Shown here: positions 16,890 through 25,711 of the stretch, piece by piece
Numbering within the stretch: the first letter of the stretch is position 1
Layout: each line of letters begins with the position of its first letter
Assembly: GCA_015059365.1 (NCBI GenBank)
Contig: SVAO01000005.1
Location: 1 to 64,000, forward strand
Origin: Bacillota bacterium
Lineage (GTDB): Bacteria > Bacillota_I > Bacilli_A > RF39 > UBA660
Direction: 5' to 3'
Length of the DNA: 64,000 bases
Notes under the pieces: generated by a model
Database searches by the model: none
Told to the model about the DNA's origin: nothing
What the model saw: only the letters and a program-made list of their open reading frames with translations
Program-made: the position numbers and the translations under genes

Positions 16890-18284
16890 ATGAAGATATA
16901 TAATACATTAACAAAAAAAGTAGAAGAATTTATTCCTAATGAAGAAGGAAAAGTATCTATGTATACATGTGGACCTACAGTATATCATTTTGCACATATA
17001 GGAAATCTTCGTACGTATATATTTGAAGATGTTTTAGAACGTTCTTTAAATTATTTAGGATATGAAGTTAAGCGAGTTATGAATATTACTGATGTTGGAC
17101 ATTTAAGTAGTGATTCTGATTCTGGCGAAGATAAGATGTTAAAAGGTGCTAAAAGAGAGAAAAAAACGGTTTTAGAAATTGCTGATTTTTATACTGAAGC
17201 ATTTAAAAATGATTGTAACAAACTTAATATAAAGTGGCCTGAGATTGTTTCAAAAGCAACTGATAATATTGAATATTACATTAAGATTATAACTAAACTA
17301 TTAGAAGATAATAAAGCTTATATCGCAGGTGGAAATATTTATTTTGATACATCTATTTTAGGTGATTATTATAAACTAACCAATCATAAAGAAGATGAAA
17401 TGGTAGTAGGAGTTCGTGATGGAGTAGAATATGATGATAATAAAAAAAATCAGGCAGATTTTGTTCTTTGGTTTACTAAATCAAAATTTGATGATCAAGA
17501 GTTAAAGTGGGATAGTCCTTGGGGATATGGATATCCTGGATGGCATATAGAATGTTCAGGAATATGTATGCGTTATTTAGGAGAATATTTAGATATTCAT
17601 TGTGGCGGTGTAGATAATATTTTCCCACATCATACTAATGAAATCGCACAGTCTGAAAGTTATTTAGGACATAAATGGTGTAATTACTGGGTTCATGGGG
17701 AACATCTGAATGATCAATCTGGTAAAATGAGTAAATCAAACGGCGAATTTTTGACAATTTCGCTTTTAGAAAGTAAAGGATATGATCCAGTCTATTATAG
17801 ATTTATGTGCTTGGGATCTCACTATCGCAAAGTGTTAGCGTTTAGTTATGATGCTCTAGATAATGCTAAGCAAGCCTATATTAAATTAAAAGGTAAAATA
17901 AATAGTTTAAAAGATGAGTTTGAAATAGAAAAAGATTTAATTTTAGAGTTTAAAAATAAATTTAAAGAAGCATTGGAAAATGATTTAAATACGTCTGGTG
18001 CACTAACTACACTTCATAATGTTTTAAAAAGTGATTTAAATGATTCTTCTAAAATATATTTAATTAAAGAGTTTGATAAGGTTTTAGGGTTAAATTTACT
18101 ACAAATTGATAATAATAAAATAGATAGTGAATTAGAAAAATATATAAATAACAAAATTGCAGAAAGAGTTTTAGCAAAACAAAATAAAGATTATGCTTTA
18201 GCAGATTCTATTCGTGAGGAATTAAAAGAAAAAGGAATAATTATCAAAGATACAAGAGAAGGAACTATTTTTGAAATAATTTAA
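16890..18284 (+). CDS. cysS: Cysteine--tRNA ligase
   Basis: A 464-residue class I aminoacyl-tRNA synthetase. The zinc/ATP region starts YTCGPTVYHFAHIGNLR (HIGH-like motif), the zinc ligands continue in WHIECSG and HHTNE, and KMSKS is in GKMSKSNGEF. It charges tRNA-Cys. In Bacillus cysS is directly upstream of mrnC; here mrnC is 15 kb upstream. Confidence 0.97.
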   Translation: MKIYNTLTKKVEEFIPNEEGKVSMYTCGPTVYHFAHIGNLRTYIFEDVLERSLNYLGYEVKRVMNITDVGHLSSDSDSGEDKMLKGAKREKKTVLEIADFYTEAFKNDCNKLNIKWPEIVSKATDNIEYYIKIITKLLEDNKAYIAGGNIYFDTSILGDYYKLTNHKEDEMVVGVRDGVEYDDNKKNQADFVLWFTKSKFDDQELKWDSPWGYGYPGWHIECSGICMRYLGEYLDIHCGGVDNIFPHHTNEIAQSESYLGHKWCNYWVHGEHLNDQSGKMSKSNGEFLTISLLESKGYDPVYYRFMCLGSHYRKVLAFSYDALDNAKQAYIKLKGKINSLKDEFEIEKDLILEFKNKFKEALENDLNTSGALTTLHNVLKSDLNDSSKIYLIKEFDKVLGLNLLQIDNNKIDSELEKYINNKIAERVLAKQNKDYALADSIREELKEKGIIIKDTREGTIFEII

Positions 18285-18295
18285 GGGGTGATAAA

Positions 18296-18994
18296 ATGAA
18301 TTATATGTTATGGGGTTATGAAAACATTTTAACTATGTTGTTATCAATTGTAGGAGTTGTGGTTATACTATGGGCCCAATTTACTATAAATGGTTCTTAT
18401 AAAAAATATAAAAAGTTAAAAACAGTTAAAGGTTTAAGTGGACAGGAAATTGCTCGTACTATATTAGATAGTAATGGTTTAACTGATATTCACATTGTAG
18501 AAACTAAGGGAGAACTATCCGATCACTATGATCCATCACGAAAAGTAATTCGCTTATCTAAAGAAATATTTCATGGTGATACTATTGCAGCGGCAGCAGT
18601 AGCAGCTCATGAATGTGGGCATGCTATTCAAGACAAAGATGGTTACATATATATGAAAATTAGGTCTATGTTAGTGCCTGTTGTTAATTTGGTTACATAT
18701 ATTGGTTATATTGTTGCAATTATTTCTTTATTCGCAGGAATAATAGGATATTTGAAGGTAAGTATAATAATAATTTTGGTTGCATTAGCCTTTCAACTTA
18801 TAACTCTTCCTGTTGAGTTTGATGCATCAAGGCGAGCAAATGAACAATTATTAAAACTTAATTTAGTAAGTAGTGATGAAGTCACTCATACTAAAAAGAT
18901 GTTAAATGCGGCAGCGTTAACTTATGTAGCAAGTTTTGTGTCATCTGTATTAAATTTATTGAGATTGATAATTATGTTAAATGATAGAGATTAA
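18296..18994 (+). CDS. Zinc metallopeptidase, YugP-like membrane protein
   Basis: A 232-residue membrane protein with an N-terminal membrane segment, a zinc site HECGH (HExxH) in VAAHECGHAIQ near residues 102-108, two or more central membrane segments and a downstream EFDASRRAN glutamate that would be the third ligand. It matches the neutral zinc metallopeptidase family of YugP. Target proteins are unknown. A GGGGTGAT binding site precedes the ATG 11 bases after cysS. Confidence 0.88.
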   Translation: MNYMLWGYENILTMLLSIVGVVVILWAQFTINGSYKKYKKLKTVKGLSGQEIARTILDSNGLTDIHIVETKGELSDHYDPSRKVIRLSKEIFHGDTIAAAAVAAHECGHAIQDKDGYIYMKIRSMLVPVVNLVTYIGYIVAIISLFAGIIGYLKVSIIIILVALAFQLITLPVEFDASRRANEQLLKLNLVSSDEVTHTKKMLNAAALTYVASFVSSVLNLLRLIIMLNDRD

Positions 18995-19018
18995 AAGTTT
19001 AAGTCGGAGGAAATAATA

Positions 19019-19498
19019 ATGAATGAATTAGAACAAAAAGCAATGAATGAAGCTATTCTTGAATCAAAGGCTAATATGGAGAATAATTTTCAAAAAGGTG
19101 GCCCTTTTGGTGCTGTAATAGTAAAAGATGGAAAGATTATTGCATCAGCTCATAATACTGTAGTTGAGAGTATGGATGCAACAGCACACGCTGAAGTTAA
19201 TGCTATTAGAGAAGCATCAAAAATACTTAATACTCATGACTTGTCTGGCTGTATCTTATTTACTAGTGCTGAACCTTGTCCAATGTGTTTATCAGCAATT
19301 ATTTGGGCTAATATTAAAGAAGTTTATTATGCTAACACAAGAAAAGATACTGATGACATTGGTTTTAGAGATGACATGATTTATGAGTGTTTAAAAGGTA
19401 ATGGTAACACATTTATGAAAATAACTCATGTTGAAAGTAAAGAAGCGTTAGAAGTATTTAAAAAATTTAAAGAGACATTAGATAAAACAATGTATTAA
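19019..19498 (+). CDS. guaD: Guanine deaminase (CDA fold)
   Basis: A 159-residue nucleoside/base deaminase. Zinc ligands are in TAHAEVNAIR and EPCPMC. GGPFGAVIVKDG and the spacing match Bacillus guanine deaminase closely, including the C-terminal extension. It would convert guanine to xanthine and ammonia. TadA-type adenosine deaminase is less likely because of the GGPFGA loop and C-terminus. AGGAGG-like binding site GGAGGAAAT precedes the ATG. Confidence 0.82.
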   Translation: MNELEQKAMNEAILESKANMENNFQKGGPFGAVIVKDGKIIASAHNTVVESMDATAHAEVNAIREASKILNTHDLSGCILFTSAEPCPMCLSAIIWANIKEVYYANTRKDTDDIGFRDDMIYECLKGNGNTFMKITHVESKEALEVFKKFKETLDKTMY

Positions 19499-19504
19499 AA
19501 TTAT

Positions 19505-19528
19505 AAATCCTATTTTTAATAGGATTTT
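19505..19528 (+). terminator. Hairpin terminator after guaD
   Basis: AAATCCTAT (19505-19513) pairs with ATAGGATTT (19519-19527). The T run is broken, so termination may be partial. Confidence 0.6.
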
Positions 19529-19547
19529 ATTATAAAATAATAGATGT

Positions 19548-19558
19548 TGTGTTATAAT
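19548..19558 (+). promoter_or_regulatory. Extended -10 promoter of truB
   Basis: TTGTGT followed by TATAAT (19553-19558), 15 bases before the truB ATG; no clear -35. Confidence 0.45.
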
Positions 19559-19573
19559 TAAGTTGGTGGTAGT

Positions 19574-20440
19574 ATGAATGGGATTTTACTTATAAATAAA
19601 GGGCAAAACTATACTAGTAGAGATATTGTAAATTACGTTGGAAAAATTTTGGGAACAAAGCAAATAGGTCATACTGGAACTCTTGATCCGCTCGCTACAG
19701 GTGTTTTAGTTTTATGTGTAGGTAAGGCTACCAAATTAAATGAAATACTTACTTCAGAATATAAAGAGTATGAAGCAGAAATAACTTTAGGAATTCTAAC
19801 AGATACTTTAGATATTACTGGAAATGTTTTAAAAGAACAAAAAACTAATGTGACAAAAGAACAAATATTAAATGCTTTGCATAAAATTAAAGGGAAATAT
19901 ATTCAGGAAACACCAATTTATTCTGCGGTAAAAGTTAATGGAAAAAAATTATATGAATATGCTAGAAATAATGAATTTGTAGAGTTACCAAAACGAGAAG
20001 TGGATATTAAGAAAATGGAGTTAATTGGTGATATAAAACAAGAAGACAATAAAACGATATTTAATATTCGTTGTTTGGTTAGTAAAGGCACATATATAAG
20101 AGCACTTGCTTATGATATTGCAAAATTACTCGGGACAATAGGTGTGATGAGTAAATTAAACAGAACCAAACAAGGAGATTTTAGTATAGAAGATTGTAGT
20201 ACAATAGAAGACGTTGAAAACAGTAATTATAAACTAATTACTATCGAAAAAGTTTTATCTAGATTTAAGAAAGTAATGGTAGATGAATATTTAGAAGAAA
20301 AAATAAAAAATGGTAGTATTTTAGAAAATAGATGTGGCTGTGAAGTGTTATTTGTAAATAAAGAAAATAAAGCATTAGCACTTTATCAACCATATGATAA
20401 GGACAATACAAAAATAAAACCATGGAAAATGTTTTTTTAA
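19574..20440 (+). CDS. truB: tRNA pseudouridine-55 synthase
   Basis: A 288-residue pseudouridine synthase that forms psi55 in the T-loop of tRNAs. GILLINKGQNYTSRD starts the fold, the catalytic aspartate is in GHTGTLDPLATG near residue 43, and a later GTYIRALAYD segment is conserved. GGTGGT binding site. It has an extended -10 upstream. Confidence 0.95.
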   Translation: MNGILLINKGQNYTSRDIVNYVGKILGTKQIGHTGTLDPLATGVLVLCVGKATKLNEILTSEYKEYEAEITLGILTDTLDITGNVLKEQKTNVTKEQILNALHKIKGKYIQETPIYSAVKVNGKKLYEYARNNEFVELPKREVDIKKMELIGDIKQEDNKTIFNIRCLVSKGTYIRALAYDIAKLLGTIGVMSKLNRTKQGDFSIEDCSTIEDVENSNYKLITIEKVLSRFKKVMVDEYLEEKIKNGSILENRCGCEVLFVNKENKALALYQPYDKDNTKIKPWKMFF

Positions 20441-20453
20441 TAGGGGGGATAAG

Positions 20454-20936
20454 ATGAAAAATATAATTATTGGAACTAGTTGTTATCAAAATGCTAAAAG
20501 TGGTAATACTGTTTCTATAACCGGTGATGGAGGCAATGCTTGGGGATATTATGGACCAGCATATAAAAAATTAGCTCCTAGTTGGAAGTTATATGAATAT
20601 TGGAGGGATAATCCAGATGATTTAAGTGACGTCAAATTGATTGAATATTATATTCAAGAATATTTTAATCATCGATTGGCAAATTTAAATACTAAAGAGT
20701 TACTTTATGAATTTAAAGAACGTTTTGGTAAAGAAATAATATTGTTGTGTCATGAATTGCCTAGTAATTCTAATATAATGACTAAACAAAATTTTTGCCA
20801 TAGAAGGGTAGATGCTGATTTTATTGAATTAACTACTGGGATAGTGATACCTGAAATAACTATTGATGAACAAGGTAAAACAACTTTACAAAAACAACCG
20901 GATTATAAACCAATGTTAAAAAGATTAATGAAGTAA
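20454..20936 (+). CDS. DUF488-like protein
   Basis: A 160-residue protein beginning IIIGTSCYQNA. The C-terminal half has IILLCHELPS and FCHRRVDADFIE, the pattern LLCxE...CHR seen in DUF488 proteins, whose function is unknown. A strong GGGGGG binding site lies 13 bases past truB, so it is likely co-transcribed. Identification is by motif only. Confidence 0.6.
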   Translation: MKNIIIGTSCYQNAKSGNTVSITGDGGNAWGYYGPAYKKLAPSWKLYEYWRDNPDDLSDVKLIEYYIQEYFNHRLANLNTKELLYEFKERFGKEIILLCHELPSNSNIMTKQNFCHRRVDADFIELTTGIVIPEITIDEQGKTTLQKQPDYKPMLKRLMK

Positions 20937-20964
20937 AAATTTAACATTAAGAACAAAATAATTG

Positions 20965-21072
20965 TTGCATATTTATAAATTTTAGTGTATATTATTAATG
21001 TACTTGTTCTTGGATTTTGGAATCTCCAACCCATTCTCAGAATAAGCGAATATAGAAAAAAGGAGAGATAAC
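20965..21072 (+). promoter_or_regulatory. rpsO promoter and leader
   Basis: TTGCAT (20965-20970), 17-base spacer ending AGTG, TATATT (20988-20993). The transcribed leader of about 70 bases contains two short hairpins, TTGGA...TCCAA and ATTCTCAGAAT, before the AAGGAGAG binding site. rpsO leaders in several bacteria bind S15; this one is a candidate for that role. Confidence 0.6.
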
Positions 21073-21342
21073 ATGGCTTTAAGTAAAGAAAGAAAAGCAG
21101 AAATCGTTAAAAAGTATGGTAAAACTGCAAATGACACTGGTTCAATTGAAGTTCAAATCGCAGTTTTAACAGATGAGATTAATGCATTAACTGAACACTT
21201 AAAAGAACATACTCATGATTTTCATTCTAGAAGAGGATTACTTAAAAAAGTAGGACAAAGAAAAAGTTTGTTAAACTACTTAATTAAGAATGACGTTACT
21301 AGATATCGTGAAATTGTTAAGAGTTTAGGTTTAAGAAAATAA
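21073..21342 (+). CDS. rpsO: 30S ribosomal protein S15
   Basis: An 89-residue S15 with the family hallmarks [21 protein letters not shown] and the basic [10 protein letters not shown] segment. It binds the central domain of 16S rRNA. rpsO followed by pnp is a widely conserved pair; here one small gene lies between them. Its own promoter and leader lie upstream. Confidence 0.98.
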   Translation: MALSKERKAEIVKKYGKTANDTGSIEVQIAVLTDEINALTEHLKEHTHDFHSRRGLLKKVGQRKSLLNYLIKNDVTRYREIVKSLGLRK

Positions 21343-21351
21343 TAATTTAGT

Positions 21352-21381
21352 AGGCACTTTTTTTAAGTGTCTTTATTTTTT
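21352..21381 (+). terminator. Probable terminator after rpsO
   Basis: GGCACTT (21353-21359) pairs with AAGTGTC (21365-21371) with one G-U pair, followed by TTTATTTTTT. Read-through may feed the next genes. Confidence 0.6.
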
Positions 21382-21396
21382 GTTAAAGGTGGGTTT

Positions 21397-21714
21397 ATGA
21401 ATACAAATAGATTATATAAAGTAGATGTTTATAGAATTATTGAATCAAAAATTGAAAATAATACAATGGAAGTTAATGGCATGTTTTCTAGAGAGACAAT
21501 AGTATATGATACTGGATATGGAGATTATTATGATTTAATTACCGATAAAACATTGTCTGCAGGATTACAATTTTCTTTTGTTGGTAATGAATATATACGG
21601 TCAACTAGTTTTGTTCCTTATAATGAGTATCTAAATAATCAAAAACAAAATTTATCGAAAAGAAAAATAAAAAAACTTTATATAAAACATAAAAATATTG
21701 GTAATAATAATTAA
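21397..21714 (+). CDS. Small protein of unknown function between rpsO and pnp
   Basis: A 105-residue protein starting MNTNRLYKVDVYRII, with an aromatic-rich middle (GYGDYYDL) and a very basic tail (KRKIKKLYIKHK). The ATG at 21397 follows AAAGGTGGG; an upstream GTG in frame overlaps the terminator and is not used. No family recognised. Its place in the rpsO-pnp unit hints at a role in RNA or ribosome biology, which is inference. Confidence 0.65.
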   Translation: MNTNRLYKVDVYRIIESKIENNTMEVNGMFSRETIVYDTGYGDYYDLITDKTLSAGLQFSFVGNEYIRSTSFVPYNEYLNNQKQNLSKRKIKKLYIKHKNIGNNN

Positions 21715-21740
21715 GTAATTTAAAAAGGAGGAAGTAAGTA

Positions 21741-23873
21741 ATGAAAAAAGTATTTGAATTAGATTTTAGAGGAAAAAAATTAATTGTAGAAAACGGAGAA
21801 ATGGCTAAACAAGCAAATGGTGCAGTTTTAGTTAGATATGGTGATACTGTTGTATTATCTACTGCGGTTGTTAAAAAGGAGGCTAATGTATTATCAGATT
21901 TCTTTCCATTAATGGTTATTTATCAAGAAAAATTATATTCTGTGGGTAAAATTCCAGGTGGATTTATAAAAAGAGAAGGTCGTCCTACTGATGCAGCGAC
22001 ACTTGCCGCTCGTATGATAGATCGTCCAATGAGACCAATGTTCCCAGAAAACTTTAAAAATGAAGTACAAGTAGTTAATACAGTTTTATCAGTTGATACA
22101 GATAATTCACCAGAATTAACTGCAATGTTTGGAACATCTTTATCAGTGGGAATTAGTGAGATTCCTTTTGATGGGCCAATCGCAGGGGTTAAAGTAGGAC
22201 ATGTTAATGGTGAATTTATTATAAATCCAACACCAGCAGAGTTAGAAATTTCAGATTTAGATTTAACTGTTGCTGGAACTAAAGATGCAATTAATATGGT
22301 TGAAGCTGGGGCAAAAGAAGTATCTGAAGATTTAATGTTAGAAGCATTAATGTTTGGACATGAAGCAATTAAAGAATTAGTAGCTTTCCAAGAAGAAATT
22401 ATTGCCGAAATTGGAAAATCAGATATGGAATATGAAGTGTTAGAAATCACTGATGAATTGAAGGCGGAAATTAGAGAACTTGCTGAAGAAGATTTAAATA
22501 AGGCAATGCGTATTCCAGGAAAATTAGAAAAATATGCAGCAATTGATGCAGTAAAAGAGTCAGTTGTAAATAAATATACAACTGAATTTGAAGAAAAATT
22601 AAAAGAAAAAGAATTAATTGAATTAATAACTAAAGTAAAATTAGTCTTAGAAGAAATTGAATATGAAATATTTAGATGCATAGTTGTTAAAGAACATACT
22701 CGTGCAGATGGAAGAGAAATGACTGAAATTAGACCATTATCAACTGATATCGATATTTTACCTCGTACACATGGTTCGGCATTATTTACACGTGGAGAAA
22801 CTCAAGCGTTGGCAATCACCACATTAGGAGCTTTAGGAGAACATCAAATATTAGATGGTCTTAGTTTAGAGGCGGAAAAAAGATTTATGTTACATTATAA
22901 CTTCCCAGCTTTCTCTGTAGGAGAAACTGGAAGATATGGTGCTCCAGGAAGAAGAGAAATAGGACATGGTGCTTTAGGAGAAAGAGCGTTACTTCAAGTA
23001 ATGCCTAGTGAAGAAGAATTTCCATATACAGTAAGAGTTGTATCAGAAGTATTAGAAAGTAACGGTTCATCTAGTCAAGCAACTATTTGTGCGGGATGTA
23101 TGAGTTTAATGGCTGCAGGAGTACCTATTAAAGCTCCAGTTGCTGGAATTGCTATGGGGTTAATTACTGCAGGAGAAGATTATACAATCTTAACAGATAT
23201 CCAAGGTATGGAAGATCATCTAGGTGATATGGATTTTAAAGTTGCAGGAACACGTGATGGTATTTGTGCATTACAAATGGATATTAAGATTAAAGGAATT
23301 ACTAAACAAATTCTAAAAGAAGCTTTAGCTCAAGCAAAAGTTGCTCGCATGGAAATTTTAGATGTGATTTGTGCTCAAATTCCAGAACCTCGTAAAGAAG
23401 TAAGTAAATATGCACCAAAAACATTAACATTTATGATTGACCCTAACAAGATTAAAGAAGTTATTGGTAAAGGTGGAGAAATGATTACTAAGATTATTTT
23501 AGAAGCTAGTAATGTAACTGCAGTTACTGATATTAATGCTGTTAAAGTAGATTTAGAAGATGATGGTAGAGTAATTATTTATCATTCTGATAAAGATGTA
23601 ATTGAAAAAACTGCTAATATGATAAAAGATATAGTTCGTGAAGTAGAAGAGGGACAAGTATATACTGGAAAAGTAGTTAAGGTAGAAGAATTTGGATGCT
23701 TTGTAGAATTATGGCCAGGATGTGAAGGATTAGTTCATGTTTCACAATTAGCGGAAGAAAGAGTAGAAAAACCAAGTGATGTAGTTAAAGTAGGAGACGA
23801 AATAATTGTTAAATCACTAGGATATGATAAACGTGGAAGACTTAATTTATCAAGAAAAGAAGCTTTAAAATAA
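21741..23873 (+). CDS. pnp: Polynucleotide phosphorylase
   Basis: A 710-residue 3'-5' exoribonuclease/polymerase. Two RNase PH domains (about 10-215 and 315-550) flank a helical linker; the active half includes [12 protein letters not shown] and the [12 protein letters not shown] acidic motif. A KH domain ([12 protein letters not shown], about 570) and an S1 domain ([17 protein letters not shown], about 640-706) follow. Standard length. AAAGGAGG binding site. Works with RNase J and other enzymes in mRNA decay. Confidence 0.97.
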   Translation: MKKVFELDFRGKKLIVENGEMAKQANGAVLVRYGDTVVLSTAVVKKEANVLSDFFPLMVIYQEKLYSVGKIPGGFIKREGRPTDAATLAARMIDRPMRPMFPENFKNEVQVVNTVLSVDTDNSPELTAMFGTSLSVGISEIPFDGPIAGVKVGHVNGEFIINPTPAELEISDLDLTVAGTKDAINMVEAGAKEVSEDLMLEALMFGHEAIKELVAFQEEIIAEIGKSDMEYEVLEITDELKAEIRELAEEDLNKAMRIPGKLEKYAAIDAVKESVVNKYTTEFEEKLKEKELIELITKVKLVLEEIEYEIFRCIVVKEHTRADGREMTEIRPLSTDIDILPRTHGSALFTRGETQALAITTLGALGEHQILDGLSLEAEKRFMLHYNFPAFSVGETGRYGAPGRREIGHGALGERALLQVMPSEEEFPYTVRVVSEVLESNGSSSQATICAGCMSLMAAGVPIKAPVAGIAMGLITAGEDYTILTDIQGMEDHLGDMDFKVAGTRDGICALQMDIKIKGITKQILKEALAQAKVARMEILDVICAQIPEPRKEVSKYAPKTLTFMIDPNKIKEVIGKGGEMITKIILEASNVTAVTDINAVKVDLEDDGRVIIYHSDKDVIEKTANMIKDIVREVEEGQVYTGKVVKVEEFGCFVELWPGCEGLVHVSQLAEERVEKPSDVVKVGDEIIVKSLGYDKRGRLNLSRKEALK

Positions 23874-23894
23874 GCTTTTTTCTTTTCTTTTTTT
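23856..23894 (+). terminator. Intrinsic terminator of pnp
   Basis: AAGCTT (23860-23865) pairs with AAGCTT (23872-23877), extended outward by A-T pairs, then a long T-rich run. The TAA stop sits in the loop region. Confidence 0.7.
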
Positions 23895-23928
23895 TGAATA
23901 TGTAGTAAAATAGCCCTCAGGTGATTTT

Positions 23929-24771
23929 ATGGAGTTTTTAACCGATAAAATAAGAGCAAATATTTACAAGAAATGTGTAAATAGAGATAATTTGGAAACA
24001 TTTTTTGATGGAAATCAAGGGGATTTCAATTTTGAAATGTTATTAATAGATTATTATAATATTTTAATGTTTAAAAGAACAACTAATGATATAACTCAAT
24101 ATGAGATAAATAATTTGGAGTTAATTAACAAATATACGGTGAAAGAATTAAAAGAATTAATTTGTGATTTTCAATTTGTTAAAAGTCTTTTAACTGCCGG
24201 TATAACTTTTTATGAGTTAGCTAGATTAGACAGACAACAAATTGTAAGAATATCCCATGATTGGCATAATAAAAATGACTTAACATCAAGAGTTTTGTAT
24301 CATATTAATTATATGTCCAATATTCCATCATATGATTTACAAACATTAATAGACTATTATGTTGAATACATTAATATTAATGGTAAAGATTTAATTACTC
24401 ATGATGAAGGAGCTGATATTATAATGCAATATTTGTCTGAACTTAAGTTGAGTGATGAAAATAAGTATGATGAATTTCTATTATATGCAACCAGTTATTA
24501 TTATAGGTTAATGACCTTTTTAAAAAGAGATTGTAGAAAAGATATTTGTTATCAGGATATTATATTTTTGAAGAAGATAGAAATATATGGTGTAAAGAGT
24601 TTACTTAGATGTATAAAAAAAGATGAGGAACTATTAAGTGATGTTATTAAGCAATGCTTGTACTATAAAACGCTCTCAGAGCCTGTAGTTGAAGAAGCAG
24701 ATGGGTACTTAGATAAAAAGTTATCAAAAAGAATAAAACGTAAACTAAATAATTTAAGTGGTAATAATTAA
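23929..24771 (+). CDS. Unknown helical cytoplasmic protein
   Basis: A 280-residue predicted soluble, mostly helical protein with no signal peptide or membrane segment and no recognised motif. It is rich in Tyr, Asp and Leu and ends in a basic SKRIKRKLNN tail. AGGTGATTTT precedes the ATG at 23929. The next gene starts only a few bases after its stop, so they form a two-gene unit. Confidence 0.65.
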   Translation: MEFLTDKIRANIYKKCVNRDNLETFFDGNQGDFNFEMLLIDYYNILMFKRTTNDITQYEINNLELINKYTVKELKELICDFQFVKSLLTAGITFYELARLDRQQIVRISHDWHNKNDLTSRVLYHINYMSNIPSYDLQTLIDYYVEYININGKDLITHDEGADIIMQYLSELKLSDENKYDEFLLYATSYYYRLMTFLKRDCRKDICYQDIIFLKKIEIYGVKSLLRCIKKDEELLSDVIKQCLYYKTLSEPVVEEADGYLDKKLSKRIKRKLNNLSGNN

Positions 24772-24804
24772 AGGAGGAATAAAATAGATATTGGTGATAA
24801 AATT

Positions 24805-25215
24805 GTGCTTTTTGATAAGGCTGTTCCGTTAGTTTCGGTTATCAATGATATTAGAATTACTGATTCTAAAAAAGAAATATTAAGAAAAGCAAGTTTTATA
24901 GAAGTAATACAAACTCAGGAAGGATATGATTATAAATATTATCCTAGTGATGTTGCTTATTTATCCCTTACATCAGATGTTTTAGAAAAATTAAATGAAA
25001 TAATATGCGTGATATATAAAAATGCTTTATCTATTAATAAATACGAAGTGAGAAAAAACGAAAAGGAAGGTAATCAAACGTCTGTAGTTATGGAAGTAAA
25101 GGGACAAAATGTTTTGAGTGTGTTAAAAGAAATTTCTGAACAATATAATTTGTTTTTTTCTCAAACTCAAGATGTTGAAAACAGGCACAAACAAAAGAGA
25201 ATTAGTTTGAACTAA
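24805..25215 (+). CDS. Unknown protein with uncertain, possibly ATA, start
   Basis: A 136-residue protein if started at GTG 24805, which has GGTGAT six bases upstream. A much stronger AGGAGG at 24772-24777 instead points seven bases on to an ATA at 24784 in the same frame, which would give a product beginning (M)DIGDKIVLFDKAVPL. The body is alpha/beta with VVMEVKGQNVLSVLKEI near the end. No family recognised. It pairs with the preceding gene. Confidence 0.55.
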   Translation: MLFDKAVPLVSVINDIRITDSKKEILRKASFIEVIQTQEGYDYKYYPSDVAYLSLTSDVLEKLNEIICVIYKNALSINKYEVRKNEKEGNQTSVVMEVKGQNVLSVLKEISEQYNLFFSQTQDVENRHKQKRISLN

Positions 25216-25224
25216 TTCTCTTTT
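25193..25224. terminator. Bidirectional terminator between convergent genes
   Basis: A 14-bp perfect stem: 25193-25206 pairs with 25211-25224 around a TTGA loop, with A/T runs on both outer sides. It overlaps the stop codons of both converging genes. Confidence 0.92.
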
Positions 25225-25607
25225 AATTTTTCATATATGTCTTTGGGATTACTAATGAATTCTTTATGTTTTAAAATTTCAATAGATTGTTTGTTTTTAT
25301 AATTTGGTTTTAAATGTAAGTGATAGTGTTTTACGTCTTGAACACAACCATTATTTTGTAATAATGATATTCCATCACATTTTAACTTGTTTTCTAATAT
25401 ATTTTTTATGTGTTTGGCTGCTTCGTTGATTTTTGATAAAGTATTTAGGTCAATGTCATCTAAATCAGCAAAATGTTTTTTTGGTATTATTAATGTATGA
25501 CCATCAGAATCTGGGTTAATGTCTAAGAATGCTAAAACGTCATTATCTTCATAAATTTTAAAACAAGGAATTTCACCTTTTATAATCTTACAGAAAATAC
25601 ATTCCAT
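25212..25607 (-). CDS. HIT-family nucleotide hydrolase/transferase
   Basis: A 131-residue HIT protein with the zinc-type N-terminus MECIFCKIIKGEIP and the histidine triad HYHLHLKP. Such proteins hydrolyse dinucleoside polyphosphates or nucleoside phosphoramidates. The ATG at 25607 follows AGGTGATAAT; an upstream start at 25652 would overlap the promoter. Confidence 0.93.
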   Translation of the reverse strand: MECIFCKIIKGEIPCFKIYEDNDVLAFLDINPDSDGHTLIIPKKHFADLDDIDLNTLSKINEAAKHIKNILENKLKCDGISLLQNNGCVQDVKHYHLHLKPNYKNKQSIEILKHKEFISNPKDIYEKLKEN

Positions 25608-25623
25608 ATTATCACCTAATACA

Positions 25624-25652
25624 ATTTTAACAAATGTAATTAATTTTGTCAC
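25624..25652 (-). promoter_or_regulatory. Promoter of the HIT gene
   Basis: On the minus strand: GTGACA (25647-25652), 17-base spacer, TAAAAT (25624-25629). Confidence 0.6.
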
Positions 25653-25658
25653 TGGAAA

Positions 25659-25686
25659 TTGACAATTTTTTCTAATGTGTTAGAAT
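25659..25686 (+). promoter_or_regulatory. Promoter of the GNAT gene
   Basis: TTGACA (25659-25664), 16-base spacer ending TGTGT, TAGAAT (25681-25686). It is back to back with the HIT promoter. Confidence 0.8.
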
Positions 25687-25711
25687 ATAACAAGTAGATG
25701 AGGTGATTTAT

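Noticed and set aside
19164..19379. 71-residue plus-strand ORF inside guaD
   Set aside because: Alternative frame overlapping the conserved zinc motifs of the deaminase.
21923..22681. 252-residue minus-strand ORF inside pnp
   Set aside because: A serine-rich shadow frame antisense to an unambiguous pnp; no start signals.
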